Positions 7,058 through 14,278 of a stretch of 47,430 nucleotides of DNA are shown piece after piece. The stretch comes from Vulcanococcus limneticus LL. Its GTDB lineage: Bacteria > Cyanobacteriota > Cyanobacteriia > PCC-6307 > Cyanobiaceae. The DNA is taken from assembly GCF_002252705.1 (NCBI RefSeq), contig NZ_NQLA01000024.1:1-47430 (forward strand), read 5' to 3'. Position numbers and translations under genes: made by a program. How positions within the stretch are numbered: the stretch's first letter is position 1; every line of letters begins with the position of its first letter. The notes beneath the pieces were generated by a model, which was not told where the DNA came from, did not search any database, and was given only the letters and a program-made list of their open reading frames with translations.

Positions 7058-8055
7058 GTTCCCTCACCGTCCCGCTCAGCCGCGCCCAGCGGCAGGAGCA
7101 CGCCCTGGGCCCCTGGCCCCTGGCCTGCGGCCACACCATCCCGGACGCCCAGATCACCTACCTGCAGATCGGCGCCCTGAACGCCGATCGCTCCAACCTG
7201 ATCCTGGTGCCCACCTCCTACGGCGCCCGGCCGGAGGATCTGGCCTGGCTGGCGGGGCCGGTGCTCGATCCGGAGCGCTGGTGCATCGTGATCGCCGGCA
7301 TGTTCGGCAACGGAGCCTCCAGCAGCCCCAGCCACGGAGCCATGGGTCTGGCAGAGCAGGGCTGGGTCGTCAGTCATCACGACAACGTGGCCGCCCAGCG
7401 GCAGCTGCTGGCGGAGGCGTTCGGCGTGGAACGGCTCCCCCTGGTCTACGGCTGGTCGATGGGGGCCCAGCAGGCCTACCAGTGGGCCGTGGCGTATCCC
7501 GAGCAGGTGGAGCGGATCTGCTGCGTGTGCGGCAGTGCCCGCACCTCCCCCCATAACCGCCTCTTCTGCCTCAGCCTGCGCCAGGCCCTCACGGCCGATC
7601 GCCACTGGAATGGCGAGGGATTCGATGCCACCCCCGACCAGGGATTGCGCACCTATGCCCTGATCTACGCCAGCTGGGCCGCCAGTCAGCCCTTTTTCCG
7701 CACCGTCGCCGAGCCGATGGAGGAGCACGTGGAGCGCCAGTGGCTGCCCCACTACCAGCGCCACGATCCCCGCGATCTGATCGCCATGCTCGACACCTGG
7801 CTGGCCCACGATGTGGCCGCTGGCGGCGATCTGGCCGAAGCCCTGGGTCGCATCCAGGCGCGCACCGCCGTGGTGGCCGGCAGCCACGACCTCTATTTCA
7901 CGGTCGACGATCTGGCCGCCGATGCCGCCGCCATCCCCGGGGCCCAGCTGCACGTGATCGAATCGATTCTGGGCCACCGCGCCGGCAATCCCCACAGCAG
8001 TCCGCCGGAACAGTCGCAGCTGCGCCAGGTCGTGGATCAGCTCCTCGCCGGCTGA
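7054..8055 (+). CDS. Alpha/beta hydrolase, homoserine O-acetyltransferase (MetX)-like
   Basis: This 333-residue protein matches the MetX-type alpha/beta-hydrolase family: LILVPTSYGARPEDL near the oxyanion region, the nucleophile elbow GWSMGAQQ with Ser135, an acid in AGSHDLYF, and a C-terminal catalytic His in LGHRAG. True homoserine acetyltransferases usually show GGSMGG at the elbow, so a different acyl or amide substrate is plausible. Family members without MetX function include hydrolases of small amides and esters. Its ATG overlaps the desaturase stop by four bases, and the GlnT/GmaS-type ligase follows 45 bases later. Hydrolysis of an amide or ester intermediate in this pathway is a reasonable but unproven guess. 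Confidence 0.85.
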   Translation: MSSLTVPLSRAQRQEHALGPWPLACGHTIPDAQITYLQIGALNADRSNLILVPTSYGARPEDLAWLAGPVLDPERWCIVIAGMFGNGASSSPSHGAMGLAEQGWVVSHHDNVAAQRQLLAEAFGVERLPLVYGWSMGAQQAYQWAVAYPEQVERICCVCGSARTSPHNRLFCLSLRQALTADRHWNGEGFDATPDQGLRTYALIYASWAASQPFFRTVAEPMEEHVERQWLPHYQRHDPRDLIAMLDTWLAHDVAAGGDLAEALGRIQARTAVVAGSHDLYFTVDDLAADAAAIPGAQLHVIESILGHRAGNPHSSPPEQSQLRQVVDQLLAG

Positions 8056-8100
8056 CGGCAGCGGCCCCTTGTTGTTTCCCATCTTCTTTGCAGAGAGCCC

Positions 8101-9417
8101 ATGGCTGATCTCGCTGGCCTGATGAAAGAGCGGGGCCTCCGCTTTCTGTTGATGTCCTTCACCGACCTGTTCGGGGTGCAGCGGGCCAAGCTCGTGCCGG
8201 CCTCAGCGGTGGAGGGGATGGCCACCGCGGGTGCCGGGTTTGCGGGGTTCGCCGCCTGGCTTGACCTCTCCCCGGCCGATGGCGACGTGATGGCGGTGCC
8301 CGATCCCGCCAGCCTGATGCCGCTGCCCTGGCAGCCCGAGGTGGGCTGGGTGGCCACGGAGCTGCTGCTGAATGGGGAGCCGATGGCCCAGTGCCCCCGG
8401 CGCTTGCTGCGCCGTCAGCAGGAGCGGGCCCAGGCCCTGGGGTTCGAGCTGCGCAGTGGTGTGGAGGCCGAGTTCTTTCTGCTGGATTCCAGCGGCGAGG
8501 CGCCCGCGGATCGCGCCGATACCCAGCAGAAACCCTGCTACGACCAGCTCGCCCTGATGCGTCACTACCCGCTGGTGGCGCCACTGCTGGAGGCGATGGA
8601 GGCGTTGGGCTGGGGGCCGTACCAGGCGGATCACGAAGATGCCAACGGTCAGTTTGAAATCAACTGGACCTTCGCCGATGCCCTCACCACCGCCGATCGT
8701 CACGCCTTCTTCAAGGTGATGGTGAAATCGCTGGCGGAGGAGCAGGGGCTGCGCGCCAGCTTCATGCCCAAGCCCTTCGCCCATCGCACCGGCAATGGCT
8801 GCCACACCCACCTGTCGCTCTGGGGCGCCGCCGGCACGGCGCAGGCAGGTCGCAATCTCTTCCACGATCCAGGCGGCGCGTTGGGATTGTCGGCGCTGGC
8901 CTATCACTTCCTGGCTGGACTACTCGCCCATGCCCCAGCCCTCTGCTGCCTGACGAATCCCAGCGTGAACAGCTACCGGCGACTGGCGGCGCCCCCCACC
9001 ACCTCCGGCTCCACCTGGGCGCCGGGAGGGATCAGCTACAGCGGCAACAACCGCACCCACATGGTGCGCATTCCGGATGACCAACGACTCGAACTGCGCC
9101 TCCCCGATGGTGCCGCCCACCCCTATCTGCTCCAGGCCGCCGTGCTGGCCGCGGGCCTCGATGGGATCGAGCGCCAGCTCTCACCCGGGCCGCGCCACGA
9201 CAATGACAACTTTGCTGAGCCCCTGAAGTCTCCAGGGTTCGGCCATCTACCCAGCGATCTAGGTGAAGCCCTGGAGGCCTTTGGCCAGGATGCCGTGCTG
9301 CGATCCGCCCTCGGCGATGCGTTCTGCAGCGCCTACGAACGCCTGCGTCGTCGTCAGTGGCAGGAGTATCGCGCCGAGGTGACGGATTGGGAGCGTCACA
9401 CAGGGCTGGATGGTTGA
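8101..9417 (+). CDS. glnT: Type III glutamine-synthetase-like ligase (GlnT/GmaS family)
   Basis: This 438-residue, apparently complete enzyme belongs to the GlnT/gamma-glutamylmethylamide synthetase branch of the glutamine synthetase superfamily. The N-terminal beta-grasp domain holds the family segment FTDLFGVQRAKLVP (20-33) and GAGFAGFAAWLDL. The catalytic domain shows VEAEFF (121-126), HEDANGQFEINW (178-189), FMPKPF (221-226), GNGCHTHLS (231-239) and GNNRTHMVRIPD, which carry metal, ATP and glutamate ligands. These enzymes condense glutamate with ammonia or a short amine at the cost of ATP. It is much shorter than GlnN-type GSIII and lacks the adenylylation loop expected in a cyanobacterial GlnA. 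It is the intact paralogue of the IS-truncated gene at the left edge and the last gene of the desaturase operon. Whether the acceptor is ammonia or an alkylamine cannot be decided from sequence. Confidence 0.9.
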   Translation: MADLAGLMKERGLRFLLMSFTDLFGVQRAKLVPASAVEGMATAGAGFAGFAAWLDLSPADGDVMAVPDPASLMPLPWQPEVGWVATELLLNGEPMAQCPRRLLRRQQERAQALGFELRSGVEAEFFLLDSSGEAPADRADTQQKPCYDQLALMRHYPLVAPLLEAMEALGWGPYQADHEDANGQFEINWTFADALTTADRHAFFKVMVKSLAEEQGLRASFMPKPFAHRTGNGCHTHLSLWGAAGTAQAGRNLFHDPGGALGLSALAYHFLAGLLAHAPALCCLTNPSVNSYRRLAAPPTTSGSTWAPGGISYSGNNRTHMVRIPDDQRLELRLPDGAAHPYLLQAAVLAAGLDGIERQLSPGPRHDNDNFAEPLKSPGFGHLPSDLGEALEAFGQDAVLRSALGDAFCSAYERLRRRQWQEYRAEVTDWERHTGLDG

Positions 9418-9587
9418 GATGAATGGATCGCCAACACAGCGAGGTGGTGGAGGCGCCAGCTGAGGACCATCCCATCAGGCGCTGGGCGTAGCGATCCCCA
9501 CGATTGAGGATGCTGACGGGGCTGGGCCGGCTCCTTCATGGGCCCGCCATGGGGCCCACCTCCGGCTGTTGACAGGGGGCAGGCCCT
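9418..9587. other. Intergenic region between convergent genes
   Basis: This 170-base stretch lies between the 3' ends of the ligase and dehydrogenase genes. It includes a GGGCCC-GCCATG-GGGCCC inverted repeat at 9540-9557, a weak terminator candidate without a T-tract. I see no gene or RNA. Confidence 0.4.
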
Positions 9588-10526
9588 TCAGCCGGGGGGC
9601 CAGACCGGCAGCTCCAGCCCCGCCGCGGCACAGAGCTGCTCGCTCACCGCCCACAGCCGTTGGCGGTCACTGGCCACCAGGGCGGCCGGGGCGATTCGGC
9701 AGGGCACCGGCCAGCCCCGCAGGTTGGCCAGGCCGCCGGGGCCGATGAAACTCCCGCCCGGCAGCTCCGGCGCCGTGGCGGCGTGCAGCTGGGGCAGGGC
9801 GCCCAGGGCCGCGCTCTGGAAGAGGGGGTCCATCAGCCGATAGGCCAGCGCCTCCAGCTGGGAGCCGCGGGCCGCCACGGAGGCCGGTTGCAGGTTGGTG
9901 CGGGCCAGGCCCGGATGGGCCGCCACCGACAGCACGCCGCCGCCGGCGGCCTCCAGCCGCTCCTGCAGCTCCAGGGCCAGCATCACGTTGGCGAGCTTGC
10001 TCTGGGCGTAGGCGGCCCAGGCGTCGTAGCGGCGCTCGCCCTGCAGGTCGTCGAAGGCGATGCGGCCGAAGTAGTGGGCGCCCGAGCTGACGCTCACCAC
10101 CCGGGCGCCGGGGGCCTGCTCCAGCAGGGGCAGCAGCAGCCGCACCAGGGCGTAGTGGCCCAGGTGGTTCACACCGAACTGGAGCTCGTGGCCGTGGCGG
10201 GTGAGGCGCCTCGGCGGTGCCATCACGCCAGCGTTGGCGATCAGCAGATCAAGCCGGCCGAACTCGCGCTGCACCCGCTCGGCGACGGCGGCCACGTTCG
10301 CCAGGTCCGCCAGGTCAAGCGCCAGCAGCTCCAGGCCGGCGCGGGCCTGGGGCAAGAGCTCCTGGCGGGCCTGTTCGCCGCGGCGAAGATCGCGGCAGGC
10401 CAGCAGCACCGTGGCCCCGCGCGCCGAGAGGGCCCGGGCGGTCTCCAGGCCCAGGCCGCTGTTGGCGCCGGTGATCAGGGCGATCCGACCGCTCTGGTCG
10501 GGGATGTCGGCAGTGGTCCAGGGCAT
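9588..10526 (-). CDS. Short-chain dehydrogenase/reductase (retinol-dehydrogenase-like)
   Basis: This 312-residue NAD(P)-dependent oxidoreductase of the SDR family has cofactor motif TGANSGLG (19-26), NAG at 98-100, a serine in VSVSSGAHY and the catalytic Tyr173-x3-Lys177 in YAQSK. The CRD segment after the second strand suggests NADPH preference. Length and the FGVNHLGHYALV segment match the retinol dehydrogenase/protochlorophyllide reductase-like subgroup, but the POR cysteines are not evident, so a chlorophyll role is not claimed. The ATG at 10526 is chosen because upstream sequence in this frame is low-complexity. It lies five bases downstream of the methyltransferase gene, so the two are probably co-transcribed. 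The substrate is unknown. Confidence 0.88.
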   Translation of the reverse strand: MPWTTADIPDQSGRIALITGANSGLGLETARALSARGATVLLACRDLRRGEQARQELLPQARAGLELLALDLADLANVAAVAERVQREFGRLDLLIANAGVMAPPRRLTRHGHELQFGVNHLGHYALVRLLLPLLEQAPGARVVSVSSGAHYFGRIAFDDLQGERRYDAWAAYAQSKLANVMLALELQERLEAAGGGVLSVAAHPGLARTNLQPASVAARGSQLEALAYRLMDPLFQSAALGALPQLHAATAPELPGGSFIGPGGLANLRGWPVPCRIAPAALVASDRQRLWAVSEQLCAAAGLELPVWPPG

Positions 10527-10531
10527 GGGGC

Positions 10532-11335
10532 CTACTTTGTCGCCCGCAGCTCCAGCAGCGTGGGTCCCACCCAGTAGCTGCCGGCGTCCCGTTGGGCCTG
10601 GGCGATCTCGGCGGTGGCCTGGGCGGCGTCGGCGGCGCTCCACAGGCCCAGCCGTTGCAGCTGCGGGCCGTAGACCACCACGAAGGATTCCATCCACTGC
10701 GCCGCCATCGAGCCGGCCTGGCCCAGCACCGGCAGCGGCCGCAGCTCATTGATCTGGAAGCCCCGCTGGGCCAGCAGCGAAGGCAGGCGCCGGTTCACGT
10801 TGGGATCGCCGCCGGCGTCCCGGAAACTGCGCTGCGCCGCCTGGCCGAAACGCCGGATCGCCGTGCCGTGGGGGTGCAGGCCGAAGGTGTCCCAGTGCAG
10901 GTACTCGTGGAACACCACGCGGCCCCCGGGCCGCAACGCCGGCGCCAGCTGATCCAGCACCCCATCCAGCTCGGGCAGGAACATCGCCACCCAGCGGCAC
11001 CAGATGAGATCGAAGCCTTCGGCCGGCAAGGGATCCGCGAGCAGATCGTGGCGGCGCAGCTCCAGCTGATCCAGCCCCTCCCGCTCGGCCAAGGCCTGGC
11101 CGGCGGCCACGTAGGCCGCGCTGAGCTCAAGGCCGAGCACGCGGCCTTCGGGCCCCACGGCGCGGGCCAGCTCCAGCGCCGCCAGGCCCGGACCGGCCCC
11201 CAGTTCGAGCACCCGCTGGCCGGGGCCGAGGCCAGCCCGCCGCCAGGCGGCCTGGGCGGCGGGCCTCCAGAGCTCATGCTGCAGGCCCAGCCTGGCCAGC
11301 TCGGCGTCGTGGGTGCCGAGGACGTAGTCGCTCAC
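10532..11335 (-). CDS. Class I SAM-dependent methyltransferase
   Basis: This 267-residue protein has the glycine-rich SAM-binding motif VLELGAGPG (42-50), an acidic residue at the end of the second strand (LGLELSAAY), DLIWCRWVAMFLPE as motif II/III, and LRPGGRVVFHEYLHWD as post-motif. This is the Methyltransf_11/25-like fold. The acceptor is unknown. Translation probably begins at GTG (MSDYVLGTHD). The small gap to the dehydrogenase downstream suggests a two-gene unit, perhaps modifying a small metabolite. Confidence 0.87.
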   Translation of the reverse strand: MSDYVLGTHDAELARLGLQHELWRPAAQAAWRRAGLGPGQRVLELGAGPGLAALELARAVGPEGRVLGLELSAAYVAAGQALAEREGLDQLELRRHDLLADPLPAEGFDLIWCRWVAMFLPELDGVLDQLAPALRPGGRVVFHEYLHWDTFGLHPHGTAIRRFGQAAQRSFRDAGGDPNVNRRLPSLLAQRGFQINELRPLPVLGQAGSMAAQWMESFVVVYGPQLQRLGLWSAADAAQATAEIAQAQRDAGSYWVGPTLLELRATK

Positions 11336-11383
11336 GGCCGTCTCACCAGAGGCACTACCTGGGCGCTCCGTCCTCCTGGAAGC

Positions 11384-11641
11384 TCAGTCCTCGGGGAACA
11401 GCAGCGAGGCCAGTTCGTCGGGATCCACGTCGTAGACGCGGGCCAGGCTGGTCTCGATCGCGGCGGTCACCTCGCCGGGCAGGAAGCGCATGGCGTTGAG
11501 GGCGTCCTCGGCGATCTCGTCGGTGAGCACCTTCTCCTCGCCCTCCAGCTTCTCGTCGTTGATCACGGCAAGCACCCAGCTCAGGTAGGCATCGACCAGA
11601 TCGGAGAACTCCAGTTCGGGATCGTTGAAGTCCAGGGCCAT
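11384..11641 (-). CDS. Small acidic hypothetical protein (85 residues)
   Basis: The protein starts MALDFNDPELEFSDLVDAYL and ends ASLLFPED. It is highly acidic, predicted all-helical and without membrane segments or cysteines. Its composition suggests a soluble conserved cyanobacterial protein; I do not recognise a named domain. The ATG at 11641 is preferred over in-frame upstream codons that would overlap the divergent gene. It lies 48 bases upstream of the methyltransferase start and 55 bases from the rightward gene at 11697, so a short divergent promoter lies between. Confidence 0.75.
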   Translation of the reverse strand: MALDFNDPELEFSDLVDAYLSWVLAVINDEKLEGEEKVLTDEIAEDALNAMRFLPGEVTAAIETSLARVYDVDPDELASLLFPED

Positions 11642-11696
11642 GGTGCGACAGGCGCATGCCCCCGCAGTTTGCCCGGTGGCGGGGAAGATGGCAGGC

Positions 11697-12155
11697 ATGA
11701 GTAGCCCATCCCCTGACCCAGCCGCCCTGCAGGCCACCCTGTTCGACTTCGCGATCGGCGAGCTGGTGCGCCAGCACCGCGAGAGTTTTCAGCCGCTCTG
11801 GAGCGCCGAGGCCTGGGCCAAGCTGCTGATCTGGCTCTCGCTCAACTGCGGCTGCAGCGGCGATCGGCAGGGCCTGGAGGCCTTCGCGGCCGCCCTCGGC
11901 CCAGTGCTGACCGGGCGGATGCGGCGGATCTACTTCGAGCGGGTGCTCGACGACCTGGACCTGCAGCTGCTGGCCGATCCGGCCGAGCAACAGGTGCTGG
12001 CGCTACCCCTGGGGCCCTCCGGCGCACCGCCGCTGGAGGCCGTGGCGGCGGCCCTGGAGCGGGTGGGGCTGGCCGGTCACGTGGTTGCGGACCGCAGCCG
12101 CTGGCAGGGCCTGGAGTCGGTGGTGGCCGTGCCCTGGAGCCAGCCATGCGCCTGA
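11697..12155 (+). CDS. Hypothetical protein (152 residues) coupled to a 2OG-Fe(II) oxygenase
   Basis: The protein starts MSSPSPDPAALQATLFDFAI and has a helical N-terminal half (LVRQHRESFQPLWSAEAWAK, SLNCGCSGD) followed by a mixed C-terminal part ending VVAVPWSQPCA. No catalytic motif is evident. Its last 10 bases overlap the first bases of the following oxygenase gene, implying translational coupling and a shared role. I do not recognise the family. The ATG at 11697 avoids overlap with the divergent small acidic gene. Confidence 0.7.
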   Translation: MSSPSPDPAALQATLFDFAIGELVRQHRESFQPLWSAEAWAKLLIWLSLNCGCSGDRQGLEAFAAALGPVLTGRMRRIYFERVLDDLDLQLLADPAEQQVLALPLGPSGAPPLEAVAAALERVGLAGHVVADRSRWQGLESVVAVPWSQPCA

Positions 12156-12805
12156 TCGCCAGCTATCGCAACGCCGGCTATGAGGCCCTGGCCGATGGGG
12201 TGATGGCCTTCTTCGATCGCCGCCCGGATCTGCAACGCCCGGGCGTGGCCTTCGGGCCCGACGCTGGCGCTGGGGGCGAATCCGCGGCCGAGCCCGCCAA
12301 GATCTCCACCGACATCAGCCTGGTGGCGATCGACCGCTCCGATCCGGAGGCCTTCGCCCTGGCCGAAGTGATCGTGCGCGGCGTGAGCGCCGGCCTGAAC
12401 CGCTACCTGCAGGAGCGGCCGCTGCTGCGCCAGTGCTGCCCGGAGCAGGGCCTGTTCGTGAACCCGATCTTCAATCTGCAGCGCTACGCGCCCGGCGAGG
12501 GCTTCCGCAGCTGGCACTGCGACTGGAACACCACGGTCGAGGCCACCGAGCCGATCCGCCGCGTGCTGGCCTGGATCCTCTACGCCAACACCCTGCCCGA
12601 GGGCGGCACCGAGTTCCACTGGCAGGAACACCACGAAGAGGCGGAGCGGGGCAAGCTGCTGATCTTCCCGGCGGGGCTCTCCCACATCCACCGGGGCCGG
12701 GTGAGCCACAGCCACAGCAAGACGATCGCCACCGGCTGGATCAACGCCGGCAGCCTGGAGGCCTACCTGGGCCGCCTGGCCGCAGAGCCAGTGGATGCTC
12801 CTTGA
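12146..12805 (+). CDS. 2-oxoglutarate/Fe(II)-dependent oxygenase, prolyl-4-hydroxylase-like
   Basis: This 219-residue protein carries the double-stranded beta-helix signature: His124-x-Asp126 (WHCDWN) as iron ligands, a distal His (His182 in HIHRG) and a basic residue for 2-oxoglutarate (Lys192 in SKTIATGW). The order NLQRYAPGEGFRSWH...LYANTLPEGGTEF...GKLLIFPAGLSH is that of prolyl-4-hydroxylase-like enzymes. It should hydroxylate a protein side chain or small molecule using O2 and 2-oxoglutarate. The preceding 152-residue protein is translationally coupled and may be its partner or target. Substrate unknown. Confidence 0.87.
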   Translation: MRLIASYRNAGYEALADGVMAFFDRRPDLQRPGVAFGPDAGAGGESAAEPAKISTDISLVAIDRSDPEAFALAEVIVRGVSAGLNRYLQERPLLRQCCPEQGLFVNPIFNLQRYAPGEGFRSWHCDWNTTVEATEPIRRVLAWILYANTLPEGGTEFHWQEHHEEAERGKLLIFPAGLSHIHRGRVSHSHSKTIATGWINAGSLEAYLGRLAAEPVDAP

Positions 12806-12829
12806 GGCCGATACCGGCTGCATGCGGGG

Positions 12830-13714
12830 GTGGTAGACCTGCCGCCACCAAGGCCGTCGCCCACCCTGTCGCTCCAGTCCCTCGCCGATTTTGCGGTCTA
12901 CAGCCGGCGGCGGCGGCGTGCGGCCGCACGCCGCCGGGCGCTCAAGCTGCTCAAGGTGCTGCTGCTGGTGCTCATGATCGGCCTGGCCAAGCTGCTGGTG
13001 CACCGCCTGGGCCTTGAGCCCATTCAGGTGAATCCCCTGTTCACCTCCCTGGTGGCCTCCACGGTTTTCCTGCTGGGCTTTCTGCTCAATGGGGTGCTCT
13101 CGGATTTCAAGGAGAGTGAGCGGCTCCCCGGCGAGCTCGCCACCGGGCTGGAGGTGCTGAGCCTGGAGATCCAGGCCATTCCCGCCTACAACCACGAGGC
13201 TGTGGTGGACAGGCCGCTCACGGCGGTGGCCGCCTTCGCCGATGCCCTGCTCGCCTGGTTGCTGGAGCGCCTCTCGACCCAGGAGCTGCTGCTGCAGTTT
13301 CACCAGTGCCATGCCGCCACCGTGGAGGCGGCCGTGCTGCTCAAGGGCAATGCCACCCTCCAGGCCCGGCTGATGGGGGAGATGGGTGGCCTGCTGAAGT
13401 TGATCAACCGCATCGACACGATCCGCCAGACCTCCTTCGTCCCCTTGGTGTACTGGCTGGCCTATGCCAGCACCGCCCTGCTCTGCACGGGGTTGGTGTT
13501 CATGGCGACCACCAGCATCCTCGAGGCGATCTTCTTCATCTTCGTGATTGCCTTCCTGCTGATCTTCCTGATCCGTCTGATCGCCGATATCGACAATCCC
13601 TTCGGCTTCGCCGATCCCAATTCGGCCGAGGATGTGGCCCTGGATGTGCTGGTGGAGGCGATGGGGCGCCTGGTGGCCATCCGCGATACCGCCCGGGCCG
13701 CAGTTCGCACCTGA
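12830..13714 (+). CDS. Four-helix integral membrane protein, bestrophin/DUF4239-like topology
   Basis: A 294-residue protein with a basic, arginine-rich segment (SRRRRRAAARRR), two hydrophobic helices near residues 40-57 and 65-85, a long soluble middle, and two more helices near 208-250 (ALLCTGLVFMATT, AIFFIFVIAFLLIFLI). The GFLLNGVLSDFKESERLPGE segment after helix two, followed by a helical domain and a second helix pair, resembles bestrophin-like or DUF4239 proteins. I cannot place it firmly. Translation probably begins at GTG 12830, 24 bases after the oxygenase stop. Confidence 0.7.
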   Translation: MVDLPPPRPSPTLSLQSLADFAVYSRRRRRAAARRRALKLLKVLLLVLMIGLAKLLVHRLGLEPIQVNPLFTSLVASTVFLLGFLLNGVLSDFKESERLPGELATGLEVLSLEIQAIPAYNHEAVVDRPLTAVAAFADALLAWLLERLSTQELLLQFHQCHAATVEAAVLLKGNATLQARLMGEMGGLLKLINRIDTIRQTSFVPLVYWLAYASTALLCTGLVFMATTSILEAIFFIFVIAFLLIFLIRLIADIDNPFGFADPNSAEDVALDVLVEAMGRLVAIRDTARAAVRT

Positions 13715-13723
13715 GCCGGCGTC

Positions 13724-14278
13724 TCAGCGCAGCGCCAGAGGGATGATCGGACCACTGCCCCGCTTCACGCCCAGGCGGATCGGCCGCGGGGGACCTTCCG
13801 CCGGCAGGGTCACCTCCACCCACAGCTGCTCGCCCGGTGGGCGTCGCGAGGGATCCGCCACCTCGGGCGGGATGAAGAAGGCCACGCGCGGCTCCAGGCG
13901 CCAGAGCTGGGCAGGGGCTGGGCCGGGGCTTGCGCCTGGAGTCCAGGAGGCGCCCGGGAACGCCTGGAGGCTGCGGGAGCGGGGGGTGGCCGCACCGGCC
14001 GGCTCGGCCCGCACCTGGCCATCCTTGGCGCGCAGTACCACCGGGACGCCCGAGGGGCCGGCCTCGGGCGCCCCCGCCGGCGCGGGGGTCACGAGGGCCA
14101 GGTCCACATATCGGCCCCGGATTGGCAGGTGGGGATCCACCGGCTCGGTGCGGATCCAGCCCCGGGGCCGGGTGACCCGATCCAGCAGCAGCTGGCCAGC
14201 CAGGCTGAGCAGCAGGCAGGCCTGGAGCAGGGCCAGCCCCAGACCCCGGCGCCATCCGGGAGGTCCGCCTGCGGTCAT
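13724..14278 (-). CDS. GDYXXLXY-domain membrane-anchored protein
   Basis: This 184-residue protein has an N-terminal hydrophobic helix (LGLALLQACLLLSLAGQLLL) followed by the motif GRYVDL at 55-60, a variant of the GDYXXLXY signature in which the aspartate is arginine. Proteins of this family are usually encoded with a DUF2157 protein, as here: its ATG overlaps the DUF2157 stop in an ATGA arrangement. The C-terminal part is rich in proline and beta-strand-like segments (EQLWVEVTLPAEGPP, IRLGVKRG). The function of the pair is unknown; it is probably an extracytoplasmic or envelope component. The motif change is odd and may mark family drift. Confidence 0.78.
   Translation of the reverse strand: MTAGGPPGWRRGLGLALLQACLLLSLAGQLLLDRVTRPRGWIRTEPVDPHLPIRGRYVDLALVTPAPAGAPEAGPSGVPVVLRAKDGQVRAEPAGAATPRSRSLQAFPGASWTPGASPGPAPAQLWRLEPRVAFFIPPEVADPSRRPPGEQLWVEVTLPAEGPPRPIRLGVKRGSGPIIPLALR

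Noticed and set aside
9540-9557. GGGCCC-spacer-GGGCCC inverted repeat as an intrinsic terminator
   Set aside because: The arms are only 6 bp, each is itself palindromic, and there is no T-tract; chance is likely in such GC-rich DNA.
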